Positions 45,683-55,395 of a DNA stretch of 64,000 nt are shown in pieces. The DNA comes from Psychrobacter aestuarii (lineage in GTDB: Bacteria; Pseudomonadota; Gammaproteobacteria; Pseudomonadales; Moraxellaceae). The stretch is from NCBI RefSeq assembly GCF_904846035.1, contig NZ_CAJGYT010000001.1, positions 1,984,001-2,048,000 on the forward strand. The letters run 5' to 3'. A program made the position numbers and the translations under genes. Position 1 is the stretch's first letter, and every line of letters begins with the position of its first letter. Under the pieces are notes generated by a model that was not told the DNA's origin, did not search any database, and worked only from the letters and a program-made list of their open reading frames with translations.

Positions 45683-45745
45683 AATATAAGTATCTAATAT
45701 GAAGCATGCTAACGGTCGACATTCTGTCAGTAGAAAGGCTAAACA

Positions 45746-46801
45746 ATGCAATTACGCGACGATTTTTCCAAACACATTAGCGAGCTGAATAACCCGCTTG
45801 AGCGACCTTATAGCAGAGATATTGATACCTCTTTACTAAAAAATATTGACGACATTAATCATTTAAATAAAGAAATTCAAAATATAAATCCTGATTATAT
45901 GACATTTTTACCAGCTTATTTCTGGGTCTTTTACTTTGCTATTAGCTGGGTGTATTTCTCAGTATTTTTCTTTATAATCAGTTTAATTGACGATATAAAC
46001 TATTTTTATTTGAATGATTGGTCTATTATAAACGTTTTTGTAACGCTTTTTATATTTGTATCATCATGTACACCCTTAATTCTACTTCTCTATCAGTTCA
46101 TCAGAAAATATCCATACCGCACTCAATACTATTTCTTAAAAAAAGAACAAAAGATTGCGTATTACTATCGTCCATTAATGAAGTTTAGGCAGCCTTATGA
46201 GCTTAGAATAGTCGATTATAAAGATGTTCATCCAGACCTACATTTAGATCGCTATAACTAAGCTTATACACCGCTCAATCTTTATGTCGCAGATCCTAAA
46301 ACGGGTGCTATCACTCATCACCTTAAGCTTGAGGACTATAGAGTGGATCCCCGCGTACAGTGGGCATTTATTCGTACCTATATGGAGCGTCCAGCTGAGG
46401 ATTTACCGATTGATAACGAGATTTGCCAAGCCTATCCTGCAGATACCAGCAAGTCGTTATTTGCGTGCGCAGATATTATTTATCGTAAATTAGGCATACT
46501 AAACAGCCGTCATACAGGCGCTGGGCGGGCGGTTATGCTGATAGTTGGGTCACTCATTGCGCTGGGTAACTTATTTCAATCCAATCATTATCAGTGTACC
46601 AAGCGCGCTATTTTACACCCTGAGGTAAATAAGCTATTGACGTGGGATAGTCAGTACAACCCTTACCCCATACAACCGATAACCCCCGAAGCGCAAAAGG
46701 CATTTGCAGGTAAAAACTGGCAGGTCAATCTCTCTTGGATGGTTGCTATCGGTATTAATGTCTGGCTATTTGCGCTGGCAGTGATGGCTTATAACGGTTA
46801 A
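45746..46801 (+). pseudogene. DUF6708-like membrane protein broken by an in-frame TAA
   Basis: The first ORF ends at TAA 46259-46261, but the same frame continues AYTPLNLYVADPKTGAITHHLKLEDYRVDPRVQWAFIRTYMERP to 46801 (about 351 codons in all). Two membrane helices near residues 55-80 and 95-118, the RTQYYFLKKEQKIAYYYRPLMKFRQPYELRIVDYKDV segment typical of the family, and a C-terminal pair of helices (AVMLIVGSLIALGNLF, VNLSWMVAIGINVWLFALAVMAY). Related in plan to the gene at 44483. A TAT or TAC to TAA change is the simplest explanation. Confidence 0.75.
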
Positions 46802-46818
46802 ATGAAATGCAACTATTG

Positions 46819-46942
46819 CTATATTGTCACACTGGTCAATGAGCGTGCACGATTACCTAAGCTTGGCCGCCTTGGTAGAGGACATCGTCAGTCCCTTTGG
46901 CTTTGACATAACAATGAGCGACGCGCTCAAAGACTGCCACAT
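46819..46942 (+). pseudogene. vgrG fossil 2 with internal deletion
   Basis: 46819-46849 matches vgrG near 30116-30145 (TCACACTGGTCAATGAGCGT) and 46853-46942 matches 30351-30440 (SLAALVEDIVSPFGFDITMSDALKDCH), with about 205 bp missing between. A 76-codon ORF spans it but is a relic. Confidence 0.85.
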
Positions 46943-47137
46943 TGCTGTTCAAAGACCTTTACCACCAAGCAATACGTGGTCTAAAACCTTCTATTATAAG
47001 TACAAATATTGCGATGTATATACCTCTAAGAGAAATAACTTTTTAGTCGAATAATCAAGTTTAGATTCTTAAAGTTAAAAATTATTGTCTTAGATGATTA
47101 ATAGGGTTGTGTTTTTTAAATTTATACGAGCTTTTAT

Positions 47138-47578
47138 ATGAAATATAAAACAACTGTATTTACATTGATTGTTGTTGTGTTCGGTGTTTTTTACAGCTTT
47201 TTCTTTCCAAAGTTAAAGGTGATTAATAATACAGGTTATGCTATTAGAGCAACTAAAGGTGAATTTAAAAATAAAAATTCCGATCCTGATCTGGATGAAG
47301 TAGAGGATATTTTTGATAATATAGTATATGTAAAACCAAATGAAAGTCATACTTATAATATTAGTATGAGATCCATAAGAAATGATGAGAAAATAAGAGT
47401 GGATGTATCATACGAAAAAGAAGGTTTGGTTTTAGGAAGGAGTTTTATGATAGGAGATAGCGGATCTTGCAAGTATAAAATAAATGTCTATGATAGTTAC
47501 AATGACATTGAGAGCACAGGATTGAATATTTGCTATAAGAAGTTATTTTTAACTAAAGGTGGTATTTATTTGAATTAA
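47138..47578 (+). CDS. One-TM putative immunity family, member 2
   Basis: 146 residues: helix VFTLIVVVFGVFYSFFF, then PKLKVINNTGYAIRATKGEF, SDPDLDEVEDIFDNIVYVKPNESHTYNI, SGSCKYKINVYDSYNDIESTGLNICYKKLFL. Same order of conserved blocks and Cys pair as members 1 and 3. It lies after the vgrG fossil. No toxin partner is adjacent. Confidence 0.62.
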   Translation: MKYKTTVFTLIVVVFGVFYSFFFPKLKVINNTGYAIRATKGEFKNKNSDPDLDEVEDIFDNIVYVKPNESHTYNISMRSIRNDEKIRVDVSYEKEGLVLGRSFMIGDSGSCKYKINVYDSYNDIESTGLNICYKKLFLTKGGIYLN

Positions 47579-47617
47579 TAATAAAAATTAATCGCTATTG
47601 TTTTAGGTAGACAGTGG

Positions 47618-48079
47618 ATGCTAAAAAATATGAGAATTTTAAAATACTCTTTACTGTTTATAGTTTTATTTATAGTTCTCTCTATTACATATTCTTATAT
47701 TCTGAGCCCTAGGATAGAAGTAGTTAACTTAAAAAATTATGATTTAAAGTTATTTAGAGGTGAGTCTAACGCTAATTCTATAGAGCCTTCATTGGAAGAG
47801 GTAGATAGAATGCTCAATAGTACTACTACCATAAGACCCCAAGAGTCATATTCCTTTAGCATTAGACGAGAGTACGTTTTCTCTAGTGAAAAAAACAAAG
47901 TCAATATGGCTTTGTATGATGCTGATTCAATCAATACAACATCTACAGAGTATTCAAACGAATTTTTTATTAGTGATAGTGGGTTTTGTAAGTACACGAT
48001 TGAAATTTATAATGATTATATAGATGTAAAAACAAGTAGTTTTAATATTTGCTATAAGAGGCTGCTTATGGTCGAATAA
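47618..48079 (+). CDS. One-TM putative immunity family, member 3
   Basis: 153 residues: helix YSLLFIVLFIVLSITYSYI, then SPRIEVVNLKNYDLKLFRGE, IEPSLEEVDRMLNSTTTIRPQESYSFSI, SGFCKYTIEIYNDYIDVKTSSFNICYKRLLMVE. It sits 39 bp after member 2, so the two look like a tandem duplication. Confidence 0.62.
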   Translation: MLKNMRILKYSLLFIVLFIVLSITYSYILSPRIEVVNLKNYDLKLFRGESNANSIEPSLEEVDRMLNSTTTIRPQESYSFSIRREYVFSSEKNKVNMALYDADSINTTSTEYSNEFFISDSGFCKYTIEIYNDYIDVKTSSFNICYKRLLMVE

Positions 48080-48514
48080 ACCACCAAGATTTTTAAGTAT
48101 ACTTAATATAAAATAAATAATAGTTTTCTTTTATATTATATAGGAAAAGACCTTGCATTCTCAGAAATGTGTAATTGCTTGGTTAGTGGGTTTATTAGGC
48201 TATCAGAAAATAACGGCTACTTACGTAAAATTATTAACGCTATAAGTATAAAAAATCGGAAAGATTGAGTGTCTAAAAATATAAAGGCAAAATTTAAAAA
48301 TATTAACTCTCATAACTAGCGTTCCTATTTACAAGAGTTAAAAAAATTGAGCCCAAAGAGTAGCTTGTTAAAGCTCGTAAAAATTTCATTGCAGCCATAA
48401 AATATCTTGCTATTTACGCTGGCAGTGATGGCTTATAACGGTTAAACGGTTTGTTTATACCTAACAGCTTACCCTAAACTGACTAAAAGTGTAGGGCAAG
48501 ACATTAAGTAAGCT
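48080..48514. other. Right edge of the cargo island with a 40-bp duplicated scrap
   Basis: No credible gene. About 48404-48446 repeats the 3' end of the DUF6708-like pseudogene (46763-46803: GCTGGCAGTGATGGCTTATA...), including its stop. After about 48450 base composition returns to that of the core genome and pnuC begins on the other strand. Confidence 0.7.
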
Positions 48515-49270
48515 TTATGAACTCGCTGGAGTTTTGGCGGCATCTTGCTCACTACGCTGCCACTCATACAAGCCCACAAAGGCATTGACCTGATACACCA
48601 TGGTTTGAATGGCAAAGATATAGTTGCCTGACATCAGATTGACGACGAGCCAAACGAAATTCACAATAATCCACAGCCACCAGTTAAATGAATAGCGTAA
48701 AATCATCGCCGCCTGCGCGGTGATAGACAGCACGAACGCCAACACGTTAATCCAAAAGAACGATATCACGCCCAAAAACAAGCTGTTGTCATTTTCGACC
48801 ACCGCATAGCCGTAGCTGGCGAGCAAACGGTTCACGGTTGGGAAAAGCGCCAAGCCAATCACAATAAATGCGGCAGTAATCAGCCACACCCATTTGCTTG
48901 CCGATTTGGGTACCATATCGCCATCAGCATCGGTGTGCTTTGACCAATAAAAAATACCGTAGACATGAGTAAAAAAGTTAAACAACGGCGCGAGCATCAG
49001 ACCCACCGCGCCTGAGGTCGCCTGTACCACCACTTCACCTGCGGTCGCTGCCATGCCCAGACCATTGCCCATGACGTTTTTACGAAATGACAGCGACACC
49101 ACGCAGATGAGTCCCACAAAGGACACGCCCAAGTAAAACATGTCCAGTCCCGTGTGTTCTGTCGTCAGCCAAAACCCCGCTGATAGCGCCGCGACCCCAA
49201 AGATAAACCAAGCGACAATCCATTGCATCGCCCATTTGCCTGTTAAATTGTCCAAAAATTCAATACGCAT
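48515..49270 (-). CDS. pnuC: Nicotinamide riboside transporter PnuC
   Basis: 251 residues, seven-helix membrane protein. Segments such as FFTHVYGIFYWSKH, WWLWIIVNFVWLVVNLMSGNYIFAIQTMVYQVNAFVGLYEWQRS carry the PnuC WxWW / NxxxxxxGLYxW features. Divided by about 120 bp from nadR on the same strand; together they import and phosphorylate nicotinamide riboside for NAD. Confidence 0.9.
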   Translation of the reverse strand: MRIEFLDNLTGKWAMQWIVAWFIFGVAALSAGFWLTTEHTGLDMFYLGVSFVGLICVVSLSFRKNVMGNGLGMAATAGEVVVQATSGAVGLMLAPLFNFFTHVYGIFYWSKHTDADGDMVPKSASKWVWLITAAFIVIGLALFPTVNRLLASYGYAVVENDNSLFLGVISFFWINVLAFVLSITAQAAMILRYSFNWWLWIIVNFVWLVVNLMSGNYIFAIQTMVYQVNAFVGLYEWQRSEQDAAKTPASS

Positions 49271-49387
49271 ACGCTCATCCTTACTCGTGTTGGTTGTTCT
49301 TTTTATTATTAAAAATGATTAACAAAGGGTCAAAATCTCAAAAATCGTGCTTAATAGGCACGTTGTCCGCGCACAATAAACAGTCAA

Positions 49388-50446
49388 TCAATCGTCATTT
49401 TGCTGATAGATATGCGCGTTAATAAATGCCACTGCCGCCTGATAGCGCGCGTCATAATCAGGCTCATCAATCACATGCGGGGTGATGTTATGGCGCGCAA
49501 ATATCTCAATCAGCCGCCCTTCAAAGCGTCCACGCGCTTCAGGGTCGCCCAGCGAGCGCATGCCATCATCGACCCACGGCGTATTGTTGTCGAGCATGAT
49601 GGTGTAGTCGCAGCGAAAGGTCTCCGCGCAGGCAGCCACAAACGGATGCGTGCGTCCCTCATACTCTTCACAAAATGCCTGCGTGGTCACAAAGTCGGTG
49701 TCAATGATGGTGACAGGCGCCAGCGCTTCTTTTGTCGCAGCGCGCATCGCCTCGGCATGGTCGAGGGCAATCGGCGCGTAGTCGCTGTATTGCAAGCCCA
49801 GCTCACTACCGCCCAAGTCCGTGCCCACATACAGCCGTCCCATTTCCAGCGCGTAGCTTGCGCCATAGTGGTTGACCAGCTTGTGTACCAAGGTGGTTTT
49901 GCCTGAGCTTTCACCGCCGACGATAGCCACGGTTTTGGTATAGTCGCCGCGCGCCTCAGGATGCAGCGTTGACCAATGCGCCACAGGGTTTGCCGCGATG
50001 GCTAAGCTATCAAAGTCCGTTTTTGCTAACGTCACAAAGGGCAGGGCAGCGGTTGCTATCTCTTTGTCGTGAACGTCATCTAGCTGAGCAAAGATACTGT
50101 CTTCGGTCACATACAGCGGCGTCTCGGCAGGGCATTCTAGCGTTTTATAAAGGTCAGTAATTTGCGTTTGATAATCGCTCAATGATGTAGGCAACGCCTT
50201 GGTATCGTAAGCAGGAATAGGGTCTTGTGACAGATGCAGCACCACAAAAGGCAAATCGGCGCACGCCATCTGTAGCCAGCGCGCCTTGTCTTGCAAGGTA
50301 ATGGCAAAATCAGTATGCGGGTGCGCACTTGGGGTAATCACCACATGCAGCGTTTTGACTTGTCCTACTGCTGCCATAATGTGGCGCAAATGTCCCAAAT
50401 GTAGCGGCTCAAAATCCGATATCAATACGCCAATCTCATCTGTCAT
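49388..50446 (-). CDS. nadR: NadR-like nucleotidyltransferase / ribosylnicotinamide kinase
   Basis: 352 residues. The N-terminal nucleotidyltransferase motif is VLISDFEPLHLGHLRHI, a HxGH site with SDFEP in place of the usual GKFxP. The C-terminal kinase has a P-loop GGESSGKTT (~178-186), then GASYALEMGRLYV and DTDFVTTQAF. No N-terminal DNA-binding region, so it is enzymatic only. It lies upstream of pnuC, probably one operon. Confidence 0.88.
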   Translation of the reverse strand: MTDEIGVLISDFEPLHLGHLRHIMAAVGQVKTLHVVITPSAHPHTDFAITLQDKARWLQMACADLPFVVLHLSQDPIPAYDTKALPTSLSDYQTQITDLYKTLECPAETPLYVTEDSIFAQLDDVHDKEIATAALPFVTLAKTDFDSLAIAANPVAHWSTLHPEARGDYTKTVAIVGGESSGKTTLVHKLVNHYGASYALEMGRLYVGTDLGGSELGLQYSDYAPIALDHAEAMRAATKEALAPVTIIDTDFVTTQAFCEEYEGRTHPFVAACAETFRCDYTIMLDNNTPWVDDGMRSLGDPEARGRFEGRLIEIFARHNITPHVIDEPDYDARYQAAVAFINAHIYQQNDD

Positions 50447-51023
50447 CGCTTGTCTTATCCTTATTGTTTTTGTTGTGTGTGTTACCTACGCGCCTTAAGG
50501 CTGCGTTACTTCGGATATGGTATAAACAATCGCTACGGCTTGCAGGTGGGTTATTGTAAATGGCGGGGCGGTTGTGCTGCATAGATGTAAATAATCACCG
50601 AATCAAATTTATGCGTTTAATTTGAAACACTTAGCAGTCAAAACAGGCAAAAGTAACATGAGCGCAACAAAGCTCACGTCGAAACATTTTGAAATAGTTA
50701 TTTAGAATCAGGGGTTTACATTAAGGCGTGACAGGTAAGGGCAACGTTACGTTGCACAAGTTCACAAAGTACACTCATACACTCAACAGTAACAAAGCAT
50801 CTGCTTGTTATACTCAAAGGCAAGTACACAGCACGATACTTTTATAAAAAAATACGCTCAACAAATGAGTAAGTAGAACAATAAAATAAATATAAAAAAG
50901 TGTCGGTGCTGTGTTCTGATATCTGACGGTTACTATTTATAAGTAGGGCATGATCAATCGCTTATAAAACATAAAACGAATAAAAAGTGTCACAACACAT
51001 TATAGAGAAGAGAGGTACGTATT
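50447..51023. other. Intergenic region between nadR and the PspC gene
   Basis: About 575 bp with no gene or clear structured RNA seen. It presumably holds the two divergent promoters. Confidence 0.4.
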
Positions 51024-51236
51024 TTGGCATCACTTGCAAAACTACACAGGTCACGAAAGAACCGCATGCTTGCTGGTGTGATGGGTGGTATTGCCGAATA
51101 TTTTGGCTGGTCGCCATTTTGGGTACGCGTACTATTCGTTATCATTTCTTCAGTGAGTGTTGCCGTTCCTGGTATTTTGATTTATATCATTTTATGGATT
51201 GTGATGCCGAACGCGACTGACGCTTCCTATCGTTGA
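51024..51236 (+). CDS. PspC-domain small membrane protein
   Basis: TTG start behind AGAGAGG (70 residues). KNRMLAGVMGGIAEYFGWSPFWVRVLFVIISSVSVAVPGILIYIILWIVMP is a complete PspC domain. Inner membrane; PspC proteins act in envelope stress, but there is no psp operon here. Confidence 0.88.
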   Translation: MASLAKLHRSRKNRMLAGVMGGIAEYFGWSPFWVRVLFVIISSVSVAVPGILIYIILWIVMPNATDASYR

Positions 51237-51452
51237 TGTTGATATGGTTAACTGTAGACGATAAATCAATAAAAACGAACCCTTTAGTAATGAATGATAA
51301 GCAGTAATGAACGATAGCGAACATAGGGACGTGTTCGCCTGATAGATTCAGTTACCAGTATAAGTGACAGATTAATAATAATAAGAACAAGTGCGTACTT
51401 ATAATAATAAACCTGCACAAGCAGGATTACCGACATCCGCTTTTCCTCCTGC

Positions 51453-51483
51453 CCAGATGCTCATCCATCTGGGTATTTTTTTG
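51453..51483 (+). terminator. Intrinsic terminator between the PspC gene and glyQ
   Basis: CCCAGATG / CATCTGGG stem, 6-nt loop, then TATTTTTTT. It lies about 220 bp after the PspC stop; a second small hairpin (CCTGC-ACAA-GCAGG) precedes it, so a short untranslated transcript could end here. Confidence 0.75.
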
Positions 51484-51669
51484 TGCAAAAACTGCCACAT
51501 AAAGCCTTGGCCGAAAATTTAGTTGCGCGACGTATGGATAAAACCCCCATTTTTTAGTAAGGTGAGCAAGCAAACGGACGCACTAAGGCTACGCACGCTG
51601 ATATTGCCAGATGCGCAGGCGCGCTGCGTTCGTCTGGTCTCATACTTTTTATTCTAAAGTGACTTTTTT

Positions 51670-52692
51670 ATGACTTCCCAAGCTATGACCTCACAACCGA
51701 TGACCTTTCAAGATTTGATTCTCACGCTACAAAATTATTGGGCGTCTAAGGGCTGCGTGATTTTGCAGCCGTATGATATGGAAGTGGGCGCAGGCACGTT
51801 TCATACCGCGACATTTTTGCGCTCGTTAGGTCCTGAGCGCTGGAACGCCGCCTATGTGCAGCCATCACGCCGCCCAACCGACGGACGCTATGGCGACAAC
51901 CCCAACCGTTTGCAGCATTACTACCAGTTTCAGGTGGTACTAAAGCCAAACCCACCAAACATCCAAGAGCTGTATTTGGACTCGCTGCGTGCGATTGGCA
52001 TTGACCCTTTGGTACATGACATTCGCTTTGTCGAAGACAACTGGGAATCACCAACGCTCGGCGCGTGGGGTCTTGGCTGGGAAGTGTGGCTGAACGGTAT
52101 GGAAGTCACCCAGTTTACGTATTTTCAGCAAGTGGGCGGCATTGAGTGCTTCCCTGTCACAGGCGAGATTACCTACGGTCTTGAGCGCCTTGCGATGTAT
52201 GTGCAAGGGGTGGACAGCGTATATGACCTCGTGTGGGCGGACGGTGAGTTCGGTCGTGTGAGCTACGGCGATGTGTTCCATCAAAACGAAGTGGAACAAT
52301 CGACCTATAACTTTGAGCACGCCGATATTGAAAAGACCTCAGAGCTGTTTGATTTTTATGAAGACCAAGCGGATAAGCTAACGGCGGCAGGCTTGCCATT
52401 GCCAGCCTATGAGATGGTGCTCAAAGCGTCACACGCCTTTAACCTACTGGACGCACGCGGCGCGATTTCGGTCACTGAGCGTCAGCGCTTTATTCTGCGT
52501 GTGCGCACGCTAGCGCGTAAAGTTGCCTTTGGTTATGTCGAAGCGCGTGCCAAACTGGGCTTCCCATTAGCGGACGACGCACACCGCGCCGAGGCGTTAG
52601 AAAAATACCTGCCCAAAGAAGAAACGGCAGCCACTACCGAAAGCAACACCAAAGACAGTACCGAAAACAACACTGCGAACGCGCAACAATAG
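51670..52692 (+). CDS. glyQ: Glycyl-tRNA synthetase alpha subunit
   Basis: 340 residues. Class II motifs are visible: [93 protein letters not shown]. Extra Met/Thr/Ser-rich N-terminus (three in-frame ATGs), so the exact start is uncertain, and a ~25-residue Thr/Asn/Glu-rich tail. 9 bp ahead of glyS. Confidence 0.96.
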   Translation: MTSQAMTSQPMTFQDLILTLQNYWASKGCVILQPYDMEVGAGTFHTATFLRSLGPERWNAAYVQPSRRPTDGRYGDNPNRLQHYYQFQVVLKPNPPNIQELYLDSLRAIGIDPLVHDIRFVEDNWESPTLGAWGLGWEVWLNGMEVTQFTYFQQVGGIECFPVTGEITYGLERLAMYVQGVDSVYDLVWADGEFGRVSYGDVFHQNEVEQSTYNFEHADIEKTSELFDFYEDQADKLTAAGLPLPAYEMVLKASHAFNLLDARGAISVTERQRFILRVRTLARKVAFGYVEARAKLGFPLADDAHRAEALEKYLPKEETAATTESNTKDSTENNTANAQQ

Positions 52693-52701
52693 GAGCACCT
52701 C

Positions 52702-54795
52702 ATGACCACCATTTTATTTGAATTAGGATGCGAAGAGCTGCCCCCAAAAAGTCTAAAGCCACTACGTGACGCGCTTACCAGCAGCGTGACTGAGCAACTA
52801 AATGCCGCTGAGATTGGCTTTGCCGAGATTGTTGCCTTTGCTGCGCCGCGCCGCTTAGCGATTCAAATCAAAGACATCGCGGACAAACAGCCTGACCGCA
52901 GCGAGCAAAAACGCGGTCCTGCGATTAAAGCCGCCTTTGATGCGGACGGCAACCCAACCCGCGCAGCCATCGGCTTTGCCAAAGGTTTGGGCATTGAGCC
53001 ATCGGAGCTGACGACCATCAACACCGATAAAGGCGACTACGTGGGCTATGAGCAGACCATTCATGGTAAAGCCACTGCCGAGCTGCTGCCTGAGATTTTC
53101 CAAACCGCGCTCGATAACCTGCCGATTGCCAAGCGTATGCGCTCGGGCGCGTCAAAAGAAGAGTTTGTACGTCCTGTACAGTGGGTGGTGTTGATGCAAG
53201 ATGACGCGGTGATTGACGCGACCATCCAAGGACATCAGACGGGCAAGCAAACCCGTGGTCACCGCTTCCACAGCCCTGACTATCGCGACATCGACCATGC
53301 CGATAACTACGAAGCCCTGCTCGAAGACGCACGCGTGATTGCCAACTTTGACAAGCGTCAGATGATGATTGCCAATCAAGTCAAGGCATTAGCGACCGAA
53401 GTCAACGCCCAAGCTATCGTGCCTGAAGCGCTACTCGATGAAGTCACCGCACTGGTTGATTTACCGATTGCATTGCGCGCCAGCTTTGAGCCGCGCTTTT
53501 TGCAAGTGCCACAAGAGGCGCTCATCTCGACCATGCAGGCGGACCAAAAGTATTTTTGTCTGACCGATGATGCGGGCAAATTGCAGCCGTACTTTATTTT
53601 TATTACCAACATCGAATCTAGAGACCCTGCGCAGATTGTCTCTGGTAACGAAAAAGTGGTGCGTCCACGTCTTGCCGATGCTGAGTTTTTCTTCTTACAA
53701 GACCAAAAGCAACCTTTGTTTGCGCTGACCGAAAGCTTGAAAACCCGCGTCTTTCAAGAGCAGCTTGGCACGATTTTTGAAAAATCAGAGCGTATCGCTA
53801 AGCTTGCTGGCTTTATCGCAGGCTTGCTACAGCAAAACGGGCACACGATTAATATTGATGAGACCGTACGCGCGGCGATGCTCGCCAAAGCCGATTTGAC
53901 AAGCTCGCTGGTCGGTGAGTTCCCTGAGCTACAAGGCATCGCTGGCACGTATTATGCGCGTCTGAACGACGAGCCTGAAGCGGTCGCCGCAAGTTTAGAG
54001 GAGCAGTATTTGCCCAAGTTCAGTGGCGACGCATTGCCACAAACGCCGATTGGCATTTGCTTAGCACTTGCTGACAGACTCGATACCTTGGTCGGTATTT
54101 TTGCCATCGGTCAAGCGCCGACAGGCTCAAAAGACCCGTTCAGCCTACGCCGTCAAGCGATTGGTATTTTGCGTATCTTGATTGAAAAGCAGCTGCCTAT
54201 CAATGTCGTGGCGCTGGTTGAGCAAGCGATTAAGAACTACAACAGCGGCGAGACGCAAAAAGTCGCTAAGATGGGCGAGACCTTTACCCAAGTGATGGCG
54301 TTCTTAAACTCGCGCTACCGTGCGATGTACACCGAGCAAGGCGTGAGCGTGGACACTATCCAAGCGGTGCAAGCGATTAACCCGCACATGCCGCTTGATT
54401 TTGACCAGCGTATCCACGCCGTGCAGCACTTTAGAGCCTTGCCACAAGCGGCAGGTCTTGCTGATGCCAATAAGCGCGTGGCGAATATCTTGGCAAAGTC
54501 AGAAGATAAGCCAAGCGATGCGGTAGATACAGCGCTACTACAAGAAGCGCCAGAGCAAGCCTTGTATGAGGCGATTGAGCAGGCGAAAGCAGTCACCGCG
54601 CCGCTGATTGATGACGCCAATTACACGCAAGTGCTTGAGCAATTGGCGCAACTAGAAGCGCCGTTGACCGCGTTCTTTGCTGACGTGATGGTGAACAGTG
54701 AAGACGTGGCGCTACGCCGTAACCGCTTGGCGTTACTCAGCCAAGTACGTGCGCTGTTCTTAACCGTTGCCGATATCAGCGAATTGCAGATGTAA
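52702..54795 (+). CDS. glyS: Glycyl-tRNA synthetase beta subunit
   Basis: 697 residues, usual length. N-terminal ILFELGCEELPPKSLKPLRDAL, RGPAIKAAFDADGNPTRAAIGFAKG, middle QVPQEALISTMQADQKYFCL, ALADRLDTLVGIFAIGQAPTGSKDPFSLRRQA (HD-like region) and a C-terminal anticodon-binding DALR-type helix bundle (FFADVMVNSEDVALRRNRLALLSQV). Confidence 0.97.
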   Translation: MTTILFELGCEELPPKSLKPLRDALTSSVTEQLNAAEIGFAEIVAFAAPRRLAIQIKDIADKQPDRSEQKRGPAIKAAFDADGNPTRAAIGFAKGLGIEPSELTTINTDKGDYVGYEQTIHGKATAELLPEIFQTALDNLPIAKRMRSGASKEEFVRPVQWVVLMQDDAVIDATIQGHQTGKQTRGHRFHSPDYRDIDHADNYEALLEDARVIANFDKRQMMIANQVKALATEVNAQAIVPEALLDEVTALVDLPIALRASFEPRFLQVPQEALISTMQADQKYFCLTDDAGKLQPYFIFITNIESRDPAQIVSGNEKVVRPRLADAEFFFLQDQKQPLFALTESLKTRVFQEQLGTIFEKSERIAKLAGFIAGLLQQNGHTINIDETVRAAMLAKADLTSSLVGEFPELQGIAGTYYARLNDEPEAVAASLEEQYLPKFSGDALPQTPIGICLALADRLDTLVGIFAIGQAPTGSKDPFSLRRQAIGILRILIEKQLPINVVALVEQAIKNYNSGETQKVAKMGETFTQVMAFLNSRYRAMYTEQGVSVDTIQAVQAINPHMPLDFDQRIHAVQHFRALPQAAGLADANKRVANILAKSEDKPSDAVDTALLQEAPEQALYEAIEQAKAVTAPLIDDANYTQVLEQLAQLEAPLTAFFADVMVNSEDVALRRNRLALLSQVRALFLTVADISELQM

Positions 54796-54822
54796 GGCTA
54801 TAGCTGGTTATCCACGACAATA

Positions 54823-54851
54823 AAAAAACTGACCATCATGGTCAGTTTTTT
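54823..54851 (+). terminator. Intrinsic terminator after glyQS
   Basis: AAAACTGACC / GGTCAGTTTT stem with a 5-nt loop and T run. Confidence 0.85.
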
Positions 54852-55051
54852 ATGGCGGCTGAATAAGAAAAAGGAATAAGACAGACAGGCAAAGCGGCTC
54901 ACGGATACGGCAAAAACTGTATTTATATCCTGATTTACAGTACACTTAAGACCACGCGGACGATGGTTTTTATTGTCCAAGCGCTCATTGATGTCTGCCA
55001 TTAGGCAGCCGCTTGGGTGTCAAAACGCGCTTTATATTAAGGAGCTTTCCT

Positions 55052-55378
55052 GTGTTTGCTGTGCTTACCACGCTGATTATTATTTGGATTGTGATGTGGG
55101 GCTTTTTTAAGTTTATGTACCCACGCCCGCCCAAAAGCATGATGCCCAAAAAAGGCGATGTCACGACCCCGCGTAACTGCGACTATTGCGGGCACAGTCT
55201 GGCAGAATATCGCGGCGTGCTAGAGAGTCCTCCTGACGCGGCAAGTACACAGACCGACGTGCCTGCGTTATTCTTTTGCAATTATGAGCACCAAGCGGAG
55301 TTTCATCAAGCGCGCGGTACGACGCCGCCTAAGCGACCTGAGCCGCCGACCGCGCCCCCTTCTACAAACGCCTCGTAA
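55052..55378 (+). CDS. Small membrane-anchored zinc-ribbon-like protein (PP0621-like)
   Basis: GTG start at 55052 chosen for AAGGAG nine bases ahead (108 residues). N-terminal helix VFAVLTTLIIIWIVMWGFFKFMY, basic linker, then CDYCGHSLAEY and CNYEHQAEFH, a likely metal site of CxxC and C-x3-H, and a Pro-rich tail. Convergent with zapA. Confidence 0.7.
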   Translation: MFAVLTTLIIIWIVMWGFFKFMYPRPPKSMMPKKGDVTTPRNCDYCGHSLAEYRGVLESPPDAASTQTDVPALFFCNYEHQAEFHQARGTTPPKRPEPPTAPPSTNAS

Positions 55379-55395
55379 GCGCTTGTCTGCTAAGT

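Noticed and set aside
46824-47054. 76-codon ORF
   Set aside because: It is the translated scrap of vgrG with an internal deletion, followed by random sequence.
51360-51660. Riboswitch or T-box ahead of glyQ
   Set aside because: Only two simple hairpins, one a terminator; no aptamer core or T-box sequence is readable.
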